A DNA stretch of 10,352 bases from H111-94 sp034436045 (lineage in GTDB: Bacteria; Chloroflexota; Ktedonobacteria; Ktedonobacterales; Ktedonobacteraceae), in the NCBI GenBank assembly GCA_034436045.1, contig DAOTVZ010000270.1:1-10352 (forward strand), given 5' to 3'. Below the pieces are notes generated by a model. That model was not told the DNA's origin. It did not search any database and saw only the letters and a list, made by a program, of their open reading frames with translations. The translations under genes were made by a program, and so were the position numbers. Within the stretch, counting starts at the first letter, position 1. Every line of letters begins with the position of its first letter. This document shows, piece after piece, positions 1 through 7,063 of this stretch.

Positions 1-268
1 TATCGAAGGCGGGTTGTGTCGATAATGAGAGGGTAGGTATCATCCAGACGGCAAGTGTGGGCTTCTCGGTAAGCTGTGTACGTTCGACCAGTAAGGAGGG
101 CGAGGGCAATGGGGCGTTGGAGCCGGACGGTAGCTTGAGGGTGATAGTGCCTGCTTGTAGCTGACCGCTGATAGAATCGGCCATCTCGTCGGATAGGATA
201 GTTTTTAGTTCTTCCGAGGAGAGGACAAAGGGATGCAGCGGCGCGGTTGCTGTTTCTGCGCGGTTCAT
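1..268 (-). CDS. Unrecognised protein, N-terminal part (runs off left edge)
   Basis: The minus strand is open from an ATG at 266-268 to the window edge: 89 codons with no stop, so the C-terminus is missing. The translation begins MNRAETATAPLHPF, then a stretch with VLSSEELKTILSDEMADSI, and ends near TQPAFD. It is rich in Ser, Thr, Pro and Leu. I recognise no motif, signal peptide or membrane segment. The frame stays open upstream of the ATG to a stop near 390, so a longer N-terminus (for example from a TTG near 365) is possible. The ATG is preferred because it is the first ATG, although no clear Shine-Dalgarno precedes it. It lies downstream of the adenosyltransferase gene on the same strand, 145 bases away, and may or may not share its transcript. 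Function unknown. Confidence 0.55.
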   Translation of the reverse strand, partial: MNRAETATAPLHPFVLSSEELKTILSDEMADSISGQLQAGTITLKLPSGSNAPLPSPSLLVERTQLTEKPTLAVWMIPTLSLSTQPAFD

Positions 269-302
269 CTTGTGGGTCGGCGTTGTGTTGTATATATGAG
301 AT

Positions 303-340
303 GACTCAGCGAACAGGCGCAAAACACTGGACGCTGAGTC
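303..340. repeat. 9-bp perfect inverted repeat, 20-nt spacer
   Basis: GACTCAGCG at 303-311 is mirrored exactly by CGCTGAGTC at 332-340, with 20 bases between. It sits in the 145-base gap between the adenosyltransferase stop and the partial gene at the left edge. No U-run follows on either strand, so it does not look like a classical terminator. It could be an RNA hairpin, a two-site operator for the downstream gene, or chance. Confidence 0.5.
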
Positions 341-413
341 CCACAGCGCATCTAATACGATCAATATTCTACTTCCCTGTACTTTTCACCGCGATGGTTA
401 TTACGGCCAGACG

Positions 414-989
414 TTACGGATTTGCCGAACCTGCTGGCTTTGTTGGCTCAGCGGGCAACTGTGCCACCGAGGATTTGACCTCGACGTAGCGTGCCAGCAC
501 AAAGATTACATCTGAAAGGCGATTGAGGTAGCGCACTACTTCTCCATTCTCTATTATACCATCGTGTAACAGTTTGACGGCCATACGCTCGGCGCGGCGA
601 ATAATGGTGCGCGCGAGATCGAGGGCCGCGCCGTCCAGAGTATCGCCGGGGATAATGAACCTGTTCGGTATTTCAACCTCGCGCTTCAAATCCTCTTCGA
701 CTTGTTCCAGGCGCTCCACATGTTCCTTTGTCACACGCAAACCCATTTTTTCGTAGTTCTCCTGTGGGGTAGCCAGTTCACCCATGAGCAGGTAGAGTTC
801 TTGTTGCACGTGATAAATAATGTCCTTCACCTTCTGTTCTTGTGCCGCAGCGCGTGCCAGACCGAGGGCCGAGGTGGCCTCATCGACCGTCCCGAACGTA
901 TCCGGGCGGGGATCATATTTGGGAACACGCTGCTCACCGAGTAGGCCGGTGTAACCCGTATCACCTGTACCTGTTGTTACCTTTGCCAT
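414..989 (-). CDS. pduO: PduO-type ATP:cob(I)alamin adenosyltransferase
   Basis: This cytoplasmic enzyme transfers the 5'-deoxyadenosyl group of ATP to cob(I)alamin, making adenosylcobalamin. The 191-residue length is usual for the family. The N-terminal ATP phosphate loop is visible as TGTGDTGYTGL (residues 6-16), followed by RVPKYDPR (21-28) and GTVDEATSALGLAR (33-46). The second signature is FIIPG (111-115) and ARTIIRRAER (126-135), whose Arg and Glu residues bind ATP and matter for catalysis in PduO and human MMAB. The third is RYLNRLSDVIFVLAR (153-167). The last 20 residues are a low-complexity tail. The start is fixed by GAGGGA nine bases upstream (999-1004). The NUDIX/winged-helix gene ends 36 bases upstream on the same strand, so the two are probably co-transcribed. 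I saw no cobalamin riboswitch. The family call is firm; the symbol is by homology (cobO is the name of a different, unrelated family). Confidence 0.93.
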   Translation of the reverse strand: MAKVTTGTGDTGYTGLLGEQRVPKYDPRPDTFGTVDEATSALGLARAAAQEQKVKDIIYHVQQELYLLMGELATPQENYEKMGLRVTKEHVERLEQVEEDLKREVEIPNRFIIPGDTLDGAALDLARTIIRRAERMAVKLLHDGIIENGEVVRYLNRLSDVIFVLARYVEVKSSVAQLPAEPTKPAGSANP

Positions 990-1025
990 GATGTCTATTC
1001 CCTCGCTAAAGGTTAGTGTGATGTT

Positions 1026-1901
1026 TTACGTTTCTGCCTCTGCGTAGCGATAGGCGCGACTGACGCGCCGCCAGTCCATCTCGCGCCCGCGCACCGGGCG
1101 CTCTTCATTGGTAGGTGCCAGTTTATGCATATTTAAGAAGCGGCGGCGTAGATTTGAGAGGTCGATCTGCTCATCGGCTGGAAAGAAGGCGCGATAGAGC
1201 AGGGTAGCCTCTGCCAGTGTCAGTACACCATCACCAGATTTCGGCTCTTTTAGTATACCCAATGGGCGTGTTTCTCTACTCGGTGGTGTATCAGTATCGC
1301 GCCACCACCATTCGCCGGTGGACTCAGCCGTACCCATTGTCTCCATATCGGCCAGGTAGCGCAGGACAATCTCCGGGTCACGCTGAATGTAGGAGCGCAG
1401 CGAGTGGAGAGCCATATCAATGACTGGCTTCACTTCGGGGTCGAGGGGCCGTTTTCCCTCTTCAATGGTAGCAACAGGCACCCATTCAACGTGTAGACTT
1501 GGTATCGGATGCTTGCGCAGGTTGGGGCGCAGGTGGTCATGATCGGCACGCAGCAAAATACTGTGAACGAGCGAGATGGAGGCTCCCTCGTCGCTGCTGC
1601 CCCAAACGTAAACCTGCTGCTCTTGCCAGCCAGCTTTTAGTTGCAGAAGAGGTGCATTATCAGGCCAGAGTAACAGCGAATCCAGGGTTTTCTCGACGGC
1701 TTCGTCCACCGTCTCGTTGCCCAGCACCAGACGCATGGGTGATCCCCATGGCCCTTCGCGCAGCAGTATCCACAGGTTCCAGTCGCGTATCGTAAAGAAG
1801 ACGACATTGACTGTGACGATCAGACGGCGCGGCGTGGTATCACGTGCCGGTCGAGAACGAATCGGTGTATTCTGTTTCTGGCTGGGCAGCAAACTACTCA
1901 T
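1026..1901 (-). CDS. NrtR-like protein: degenerate NUDIX domain plus winged helix
   Basis: Residues 26-160 form a NUDIX fold, starting RRLIVTVNVVFFTIRDWNLWILL as in NrtR-type regulators. The NUDIX box (G-x5-E-x7-REUxEE) keeps G61 and E67, but the catalytic REUxEE is replaced by S75, L76 and then W79, P80, so Mg-dependent hydrolysis is unlikely. The C-terminal part (about 227-290) has LLYRAFF, then IDLSNLRRRFL, resembling the winged helix-turn-helix that follows the NUDIX domain in NrtR. Between them lies an unusual insert (about 175-225) with EWWWRD. The family usually senses ADP-ribose or a related nucleotide and represses NAD or sugar genes; the ligand here is unknown. Start chosen at the ATG at 1899-1901 (291 residues), with GGAG at 1913-1916. 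A longer reading from a TTG at 1988 would place the promoter inside the coding region. First gene of a probable operon with the adenosyltransferase. Confidence 0.8.
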   Translation of the reverse strand: MSSLLPSQKQNTPIRSRPARDTTPRRLIVTVNVVFFTIRDWNLWILLREGPWGSPMRLVLGNETVDEAVEKTLDSLLLWPDNAPLLQLKAGWQEQQVYVWGSSDEGASISLVHSILLRADHDHLRPNLRKHPIPSLHVEWVPVATIEEGKRPLDPEVKPVIDMALHSLRSYIQRDPEIVLRYLADMETMGTAESTGEWWWRDTDTPPSRETRPLGILKEPKSGDGVLTLAEATLLYRAFFPADEQIDLSNLRRRFLNMHKLAPTNEERPVRGREMDWRRVSRAYRYAEAET

Positions 1902-1953
1902 ATACGGCGCTACTCCGACATGCACAAAAGATTGTAGTGCAAAATTTCTATGT

Positions 1954-1967
1954 AGTACGATTGTACT
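1954..1967. promoter_or_regulatory. Palindromic candidate operator over the -10 box of the NUDIX operon
   Basis: AGTAC, 4-base spacer, GTACT: a perfect 5-bp dyad at 1954-1967. It overlaps the predicted -10 hexamer (1960-1965), a position that would block RNA polymerase. A second dyad, GCAAG-tag-CTTGC (1985-1997), overlaps the -35 box. Autoregulation by the NUDIX/winged-helix protein is the natural inference; binding itself is not shown. Confidence 0.5.
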
Positions 1968-1988
1968 CATTCTCATGTATATATGCAA
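1960..1988 (-). promoter_or_regulatory. Predicted sigma-70-type promoter of the NUDIX-adenosyltransferase operon
   Basis: On the minus strand, TTGCAT (1983-1988) and TACAAT (1960-1965, five of six consensus bases) are 17 bases apart. The expected start near 1953 gives a leader of about 50 bases before the chosen ATG at 1901. Confidence 0.5.
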
Positions 1989-2106
1989 GTAGCTTGCTAT
2001 GCTTTTTCTTGCGGAAAGGGCGGAATTATGTTATCGCTCTTTGACCTGCTAATTGCAGATGGCTTGCCGTCACAACGGTAGAAAAGCTATTCTTTAAACT
2101 GGATAC

Positions 2107-2144
2107 ATATAAAATTGATAAAAGAAACTTTTGTATATAAAATT
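2107..2144. repeat. 10-bp AT-rich direct repeat upstream of the helicase promoter
   Basis: ATATAAAATT occurs at 2107-2116 and again at 2135-2144, a period of 28 bases. Between the copies is a small dyad, AAAAG-aaa-CTTTT (2120-2132). The block lies about 40-75 bases upstream of the -35 box. It may serve as an UP-like element or regulator site, or may reflect only AT-rich composition. Confidence 0.4.
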
Positions 2145-2181
2145 AGCTGTTTTTTGTTGATGTTATGTAATGAATATTCCC

Positions 2182-2210
2182 TTGAACTTTCACCGGAACT
2201 TTGCTATACT
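2182..2210 (+). promoter_or_regulatory. Predicted promoter of the helicase-nuclease gene
   Basis: TTGAAC (2182-2187) and TATACT (2205-2210) are 17 bases apart, a near-consensus sigma-70-type pair. Transcription would start near 2217, leaving a leader of about 115 bases. GAACTTT occurs twice (2184-2190 and 2196-2202, 12-base period), running from the -35 box into the spacer, and may be a regulator site. Confidence 0.6.
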
Positions 2211-2241
2211 TGACTTGTCCCGATCCTCAAGAAATAGATAC

Positions 2242-2285
2242 TCTCCGTTGTAGAATGACGGAGACCGCCATTGTTTTTTGTTTTT
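2242..2285 (+). promoter_or_regulatory. Leader hairpin followed by a T-rich run (attenuator-like)
   Basis: TCTCCGT (2242-2248) pairs perfectly with ACGGAGA (2258-2264) around a 9-base loop. After six bases comes a T-rich run (2271-2285). It lies between the predicted promoter and the ATG of the helicase gene, so it could act as a leaky terminator or attenuator. The gap between stem and T-run makes it weaker than a standard intrinsic terminator. Confidence 0.4.
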
Positions 2286-2331
2286 CTCAATACGATATAG
2301 GTTAAGTAGGTTGCTCTTAGAACAGGAATGG

Positions 2332-5300
2332 ATGACTAGCGAGCCGATAAGTAAGGAGAGAGAGAAGTTGGCACAGTCTTTAGCGAACAATGAGCAGGAT
2401 GGTCAGGCCCGTATCAAGGTGATGCGGCTTTTTCGCTACATTCAAGCTTTTAATCAACTACAAAACCCTGTACAAAAAAGAATCGAGGACTATGCCTGGC
2501 AGTTGTGGTTGCATGATTTGCCTGTTCACCCCTATGTACGGCGTGGCGATGCTGCGGATAGCTATGATAATAGCGTGGAGATAGAAGCTCGAACGGCACA
2601 AGCATCCTCAGGTGAAGATATAGATAATATAGACGCCTTGATTTTGAGAGTGCGTCGTCCAGAGCTGCGTCCAGCCCCGGAGCCGCCAGCGGCAATTCTT
2701 CCCTGGCTCCAGGGTGATTGGCAGAGTATCGATGGTCAAGTTACTATCAATCAATCGGTAGTACCTGATTTTAGTGATGATGCCGGGCGGGTGCGCCTCT
2801 TACAAGAATGGCAGAGAAAGCGTGAAGCCTGGATAAAGGCAGAGTTACCGGCGCATCGCGCACTTGAACTTTTCCAATATCTCTATGACTTACGTACTGT
2901 TTTAGAGCGTGAAACGGAGCAATGGGAGATTGTGGTGGGGGATGGCATTCTGCACTGGTCGCCTTTGCCTGCAATGACTATATATCATCCTATTCTGCTG
3001 CAACGCTTGCAATTGCGTTTTGATGCTAGTATACCGGAATTTTCTCTAGTGGGAACGGATCAACCGCCAGAATTATATACCATGCTCTTTCAGGCATTAC
3101 CTGGCGTCGAAGCGGTAGACCTGAGGCATATACGTCAGGAGTTTGAACAGCAGCCTTGTTCTCCTTTAGAAGAACATGCCACAACAGAGTTTCTGCAACG
3201 TTTTGTGCATCAGCTTTCGTCGCGTGGACAGTTCTCTGCACAGCCCGTATTGGCGAAAGATGATGCTGTGCCATTAATTACACGTGATCCGGTAATTTTC
3301 TTACGTAAGCGCATTCTTGGTTTTCATACAGCATTAGAAGCAGTGCTGGAAGATATCGCGCAAAGTGACGAGCATCCTTACGCGCTGACCAGTCTGGTGG
3401 GTATTACAATTGATCAGCCATCGCAGGTAACGGATGATGAACGTAACGTCTGGCTCGCATCGCCTAATGGTGAGGATGAGACTATTTTGTTGAGCAAGCC
3501 TGCCAATGCCGAGCAACTTGAGATCGCTCGCCACCTGGAACGCGATAAGGTCGTGCTGGTGCAGGGGCCGCCGGGTACCGGTAAAACACATACCATTGCT
3601 AATCTGCTGGGGTATTTACTGGCGCAAGGGAAGAGTGTGCTGGTCACAAGCCATACCTCGAAGGCGTTAAGAGTGCTGCATGAAAAGGTAGTTGCTCCCC
3701 TCCAGCCGCTCTGTGTCAGTAGTCTGGAAGACGAGGATCGCAAGCAGATGGAGCGCGCAATTGACGCGATTGCTGAGAAAATTTCTTCGGCTAATCCCGC
3801 CGTATTGGAGCGTGAGGCGGCATCTTTGCGGCAACAGCGCCTGGAGCTTTTACGCCAGTTGCGTAGTACACGCGATCAACTCAAAGCGGCCAGGAGTAGT
3901 GAATATCTGCCTATCGTGATTGCAGGTGAGAGCTATACACCATCAGAGGCAGCACGTTATGTCGCGGTCCATGCGGAACGCGATGCCTGGCTGCCCGCGC
4001 CGGTCGAGTTGGGTTCAGCTTGCCCTTTATCTGAAAATGAAATACGCGAGTTGTATCACACGAATATCACAGTGACACCTGCTGATGAGCGCGAGATGGT
4101 CGCTGGATTGCCCGACCCGAAGAGCCTGTTAACACCGACTGACATCGAGAGGCTGGTGAGCGAACGCCAGCAGATGGAGCAGACAGAGCGGAATTTTCGC
4201 GCCGATTTATGGGTAAGGAATGGCCCACCGCCGCATGTTGAGTTTTTGCAAGATGTATTGGCACGCTGTGCACAAGCTATCGCCGCTCTTGACTCGGTTA
4301 CCACCTGGCAGATGGCAGCTATCGATGCCGGGCGCAAGGGTGGCTTATATCTAAAGGTCTGGTATGATCTGGTTGCTAAAATCAAGGCGGTCAATGACCT
4401 GGCAGCGCAGGCGGAGCCGTTGCTGCTGGAATATGACCCTTTTATCCCCGACCAATGTTTCCCAGAGCAGCGAGAACGCATCTTGAGCGAGATTCTCAAA
4501 CGCGCGGAATCAAGTAAGAAGCTGGCGGGCTACCATTTTCTTCTGCATCGAGATTGGAAGGTGCTGGTGGAGCAGTGTCGGGTACAAGGCCGCGAACCGG
4601 TAACGAAAGAGCATTTTGAGGCATTGCTCATATATGCTCGTTTGTGTAGGGCACGTCAGGAGTTGTGTGAACGCTGGCAACGTCAGATGACCATAGCAGG
4701 TGCGCCCGCAGCAACTCAACTGGGTGCGACACCGGAGCGAGTAGCGAATATGTATGTGCAGCAGCTAAGCCAGTATCTTGAGTGGTATACGGGGGTATGG
4801 CAACCGCTGGAGCAGCAACTTCTGGCCTGTGGGCTACAATGGCACCAACTTTTAGCAACCGTACCTCCTATACATGAAGAATATGGCGAGTTGAGGCAAC
4901 TGATAACTGCGGTTCGCTTTCATCTCCCGCGTGTAGTGCAATCCGAGGTGGCGCGTTTGCGTTATAGCAAGAACGAGGATACTTTCAGGCAGGTGCAGCG
5001 TTGTTTTGATGTGCTTAGCAGTGAAGCACAAAGAACTCAAATCGTTCAACGATTGCGGCAGGCGGTGATTGCGCATGATGCTTTGCAGTATCGGGAAGCG
5101 TACATGCGTCTCAAGGAGATACATGAGCGACAGCGTGATCGGCAGCGGCGTTATGAATTGCTGGCTAAGTTGGAGCGGGTAGCTCCTGGCTGGGCGTATG
5201 CTATTCGTCAGCGTGAGGGACAACATGGCCTGGGTATCATGCCAGAGCGTGTTGAAGAAGCCTGGCGCTGGCGACAGCTTCACGATGAACTAGAACGGCG

Positions 5301-7008
5301 TGGAAGCATTCCGTTAGAAGAGTTGCAGGAACGTATCACGCGCTTGACTGCGGAATTGCATACTGTAACAGCGAATCTAGTTGAAAGGCAAGCATGGGCA
5401 GCGCAAATTCGTCGTACTACACCCAGGCAGCAGCAGGCGTTGATGGGCTGGAAAGAGACAATGCGCAAAGTTGGGAAAGGCAAGGGCAAGCGTGCAGCCC
5501 ATCTGCTGGCGGAGGCACGGCGGCTCATGCCTGAGTGCCAGACGGCTGTGCCAGTCTGGATCATGCCTCTAAGCCGCGTTGTGCAAAATTTTGATCCGCG
5601 CCGTAATCGTTTCGATGTGGTGATTATTGATGAGGCCAGCCAGGCCGACATCAAAGCCCTGATCGCGGTCTACATGGGGCGGCAAGTGGTTATTGTCGGC
5701 GACCACGAGCAAGTGACACCAACTGCAGTAGGTCAGCGTATTGATGAGCTAGAGAAGTTGATTAGTGAGCATCTACTGGCTATTCCTAATGCGCATCTCT
5801 ATGACGGTAAACTCTCAATTTATAGTCTAGCACAGACTACCTTCCCGCCGATCTGTTTACGTGAGCATTTTCGCTGTGTTTCGCCGATTATCCAGTTTAG
5901 TAATGCCCTCTCATACGCAGGGAAGATTAAACCATTACGCGATGATAGTGAGGTAAAACGCCGTCCCCCGCTGATTGCATATCGTGTGCAAAGCGCATCC
6001 CTGACTGGTAATGTTAATGAGGAAGAGGCGCAAACGGTGGCGTCATTGCTAGTTGCTGCTATTGAGCAGCCCGAATATACGGATGCCAGCTTTGGCGTGA
6101 TTTCGATGGTTGGTGATGCGCAGGCGCTACGCATCGAGGCACTGTTACGTACCTATCTTACGCCAGCTATCTATACTCAGCATCGTATTCTCTGTGGCAA
6201 TCCTTCGCACTTTCAGGGTGATGAGCGTGACGTCATGTTTCTCTCGATGGTTGATGTTCCCGACAGTCATGGCCCATTGTCGTTACGCAGCGATGATGCC
6301 AATGATTTCATGTATCGAAAACGTTTCAATGTCGCCGCCAGCCGTGCCCGCGACCAGATGTGGGTCGTCTACTCACTTGATCCTGATACGGATTTAAAGC
6401 CTGGTGATATCCGACGACGGCTTATTCTACATGCGAAAAATGCAGGGGTATTTCAGCAGAAGTTTGAGCGCGAGGAGCAGAAGGTGGACTCTGAGTTTGA
6501 GCGCCTGGTGCTTCATCGTTTAATGCAAGCTGGTTATCGTGTCACTGCGCAGTGGCCTGTGGGCGCTTACCGCATTGATCTGGTAGTAGAGGGCGATGGC
6601 AAACGCCTGGCAGTAGAGTGTGATGGAGACCGCTGGCATCCTCTTGAGAAGCTAGAGGAAGATATGGCCCGTCAGGCCATTCTTGAACGTCTGGGCTGGC
6701 GCTTCGTGCGTATTCGTGGGAGTCTGTTCTTCCGTAATCCTGATCTTGCTATGCGACCGGTATTTGAAAAATTACAGGCATTGAATATACCACCGGAAGG
6801 TCAATTAGCTACAGCGATTGTACAGCCTGCTGCGGAGACATTGCTCAAGGATCGTATTATCAAGCGTGCGCAAGAGTTACGTGATTCCTGGCGAGACCAG
6901 AATGATCGTCGGGTCATTTCACTGTCTACACGCTCCAGTGCGCGTTTGTCTACTGTGAGTAAAACGGTATTCGGTCAAAACAAGTCGGTGTATAGAAAGG
7001 AAATGTAA
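2332..7008 (+). CDS. SF1 helicase fused to a Vsr/MTES_1575-type PD-(D/E)XK nuclease
   Basis: A 1558-residue cytoplasmic protein. Residues 1-400 are a family-specific N-terminus without a fold I can name. The SF1 motor follows: Walker A GPPGTGKT (412-419), Walker B VVIIDEASQ (1096-1104), GDHEQ (motif III, 1123-1127), LREHFR (motif IV, from 1176), FQGDERD (motif V, 1294-1300) and RFNVAASRAR (motif VI, 1331-1340). Nearly 680 residues separate Walker A and B, including a probable coiled coil (about 491-524). The C-terminus (1388-1480) is a nuclease with D1416 and the ECDG motif at 1429-1432, followed by RWH, as in Vsr-like enzymes. All key residues are present, so it is likely active on nucleic acid. 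The ATG has AGGA at 2324-2327; an in-frame TTG at 2278 would add 18 residues. It is the only plus-strand gene, with no methylase or partner. A defence role is likely by architecture but inferred; a repair or RNA-related role is possible. Confidence 0.88.
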   Translation: MTSEPISKEREKLAQSLANNEQDGQARIKVMRLFRYIQAFNQLQNPVQKRIEDYAWQLWLHDLPVHPYVRRGDAADSYDNSVEIEARTAQASSGEDIDNIDALILRVRRPELRPAPEPPAAILPWLQGDWQSIDGQVTINQSVVPDFSDDAGRVRLLQEWQRKREAWIKAELPAHRALELFQYLYDLRTVLERETEQWEIVVGDGILHWSPLPAMTIYHPILLQRLQLRFDASIPEFSLVGTDQPPELYTMLFQALPGVEAVDLRHIRQEFEQQPCSPLEEHATTEFLQRFVHQLSSRGQFSAQPVLAKDDAVPLITRDPVIFLRKRILGFHTALEAVLEDIAQSDEHPYALTSLVGITIDQPSQVTDDERNVWLASPNGEDETILLSKPANAEQLEIARHLERDKVVLVQGPPGTGKTHTIANLLGYLLAQGKSVLVTSHTSKALRVLHEKVVAPLQPLCVSSLEDEDRKQMERAIDAIAEKISSANPAVLEREAASLRQQRLELLRQLRSTRDQLKAARSSEYLPIVIAGESYTPSEAARYVAVHAERDAWLPAPVELGSACPLSENEIRELYHTNITVTPADEREMVAGLPDPKSLLTPTDIERLVSERQQMEQTERNFRADLWVRNGPPPHVEFLQDVLARCAQAIAALDSVTTWQMAAIDAGRKGGLYLKVWYDLVAKIKAVNDLAAQAEPLLLEYDPFIPDQCFPEQRERILSEILKRAESSKKLAGYHFLLHRDWKVLVEQCRVQGREPVTKEHFEALLIYARLCRARQELCERWQRQMTIAGAPAATQLGATPERVANMYVQQLSQYLEWYTGVWQPLEQQLLACGLQWHQLLATVPPIHEEYGELRQLITAVRFHLPRVVQSEVARLRYSKNEDTFRQVQRCFDVLSSEAQRTQIVQRLRQAVIAHDALQYREAYMRLKEIHERQRDRQRRYELLAKLERVAPGWAYAIRQREGQHGLGIMPERVEEAWRWRQLHDELERRGSIPLEELQERITRLTAELHTVTANLVERQAWAAQIRRTTPRQQQALMGWKETMRKVGKGKGKRAAHLLAEARRLMPECQTAVPVWIMPLSRVVQNFDPRRNRFDVVIIDEASQADIKALIAVYMGRQVVIVGDHEQVTPTAVGQRIDELEKLISEHLLAIPNAHLYDGKLSIYSLAQTTFPPICLREHFRCVSPIIQFSNALSYAGKIKPLRDDSEVKRRPPLIAYRVQSASLTGNVNEEEAQTVASLLVAAIEQPEYTDASFGVISMVGDAQALRIEALLRTYLTPAIYTQHRILCGNPSHFQGDERDVMFLSMVDVPDSHGPLSLRSDDANDFMYRKRFNVAASRARDQMWVVYSLDPDTDLKPGDIRRRLILHAKNAGVFQQKFEREEQKVDSEFERLVLHRLMQAGYRVTAQWPVGAYRIDLVVEGDGKRLAVECDGDRWHPLEKLEEDMARQAILERLGWRFVRIRGSLFFRNPDLAMRPVFEKLQALNIPPEGQLATAIVQPAAETLLKDRIIKRAQELRDSWRDQNDRRVISLSTRSSARLSTVSKTVFGQNKSVYRKEM

Positions 7009-7020
7009 GAAAGACCTTCA

Positions 7021-7057
7021 GGAAGGCAAGAGCAGAAAAATCCTCTCTTGCCTTTCC
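7021..7057. terminator. Hairpin between convergent genes (bidirectional terminator candidate)
   Basis: AAGGCAAGAG (7023-7032) pairs with CTCTTGCCTT (7045-7054), a 10-bp perfect stem with a 12-base loop. With one bulged T, two further G-C pairs extend it to 7021-7057. It sits in the 55-base gap between the stop codons of the helicase gene (plus) and the nitrilase gene (minus). No long U-run follows on the plus strand; the minus strand has a modest T-rich run past a GAAGG block. Position and stem strength support a shared terminator. Confidence 0.6.
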
Positions 7058-7063
7058 CAATCC

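Larger units (their letters stand above)
1902..2331. other. 430-base AT-rich divergent intergenic region
   Basis: No gene is seen here. The left part holds the minus-strand promoter and two dyads (1954-1997). The centre (about 2100-2180) is very AT-rich, with a 10-bp direct repeat. The right part holds the plus-strand promoter (2182-2210) and a leader hairpin (2242-2264). I found no small open frame with a ribosome binding site and no tRNA-like fold. Confidence 0.7.

Noticed and set aside
247..489. Plus-strand open frame of 80 codons
   Set aside because: It overlaps the start of the partial gene and the end of the adenosyltransferase on the other strand, has no ribosome binding site and no protein-like character.
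990..1025. Cobalamin riboswitch before the adenosyltransferase gene
   Set aside because: The gap is only 36 bases, and no B12-box-like sequence was seen there or before the NUDIX gene.
1899..1988. Longer NUDIX protein starting at the TTG at 1988
   Set aside because: It has no ribosome binding site, the added residues do not look like the family, and it would place the promoter and both dyads inside the coding sequence.
3955..3972. R-x4-H (RYVAVH, residues 542-547) as a HEPN ribonuclease motif in the helicase insert
   Set aside because: The short motif is common by chance and lies in a segment (SEAARYV...AWLP) that looks like ordinary family-specific helicase sequence; no HEPN helical context is visible.
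2450..6134. Several minus-strand open frames inside the helicase gene
   Set aside because: They are shadows of a long, well-supported coding frame and have no recognisable motifs.
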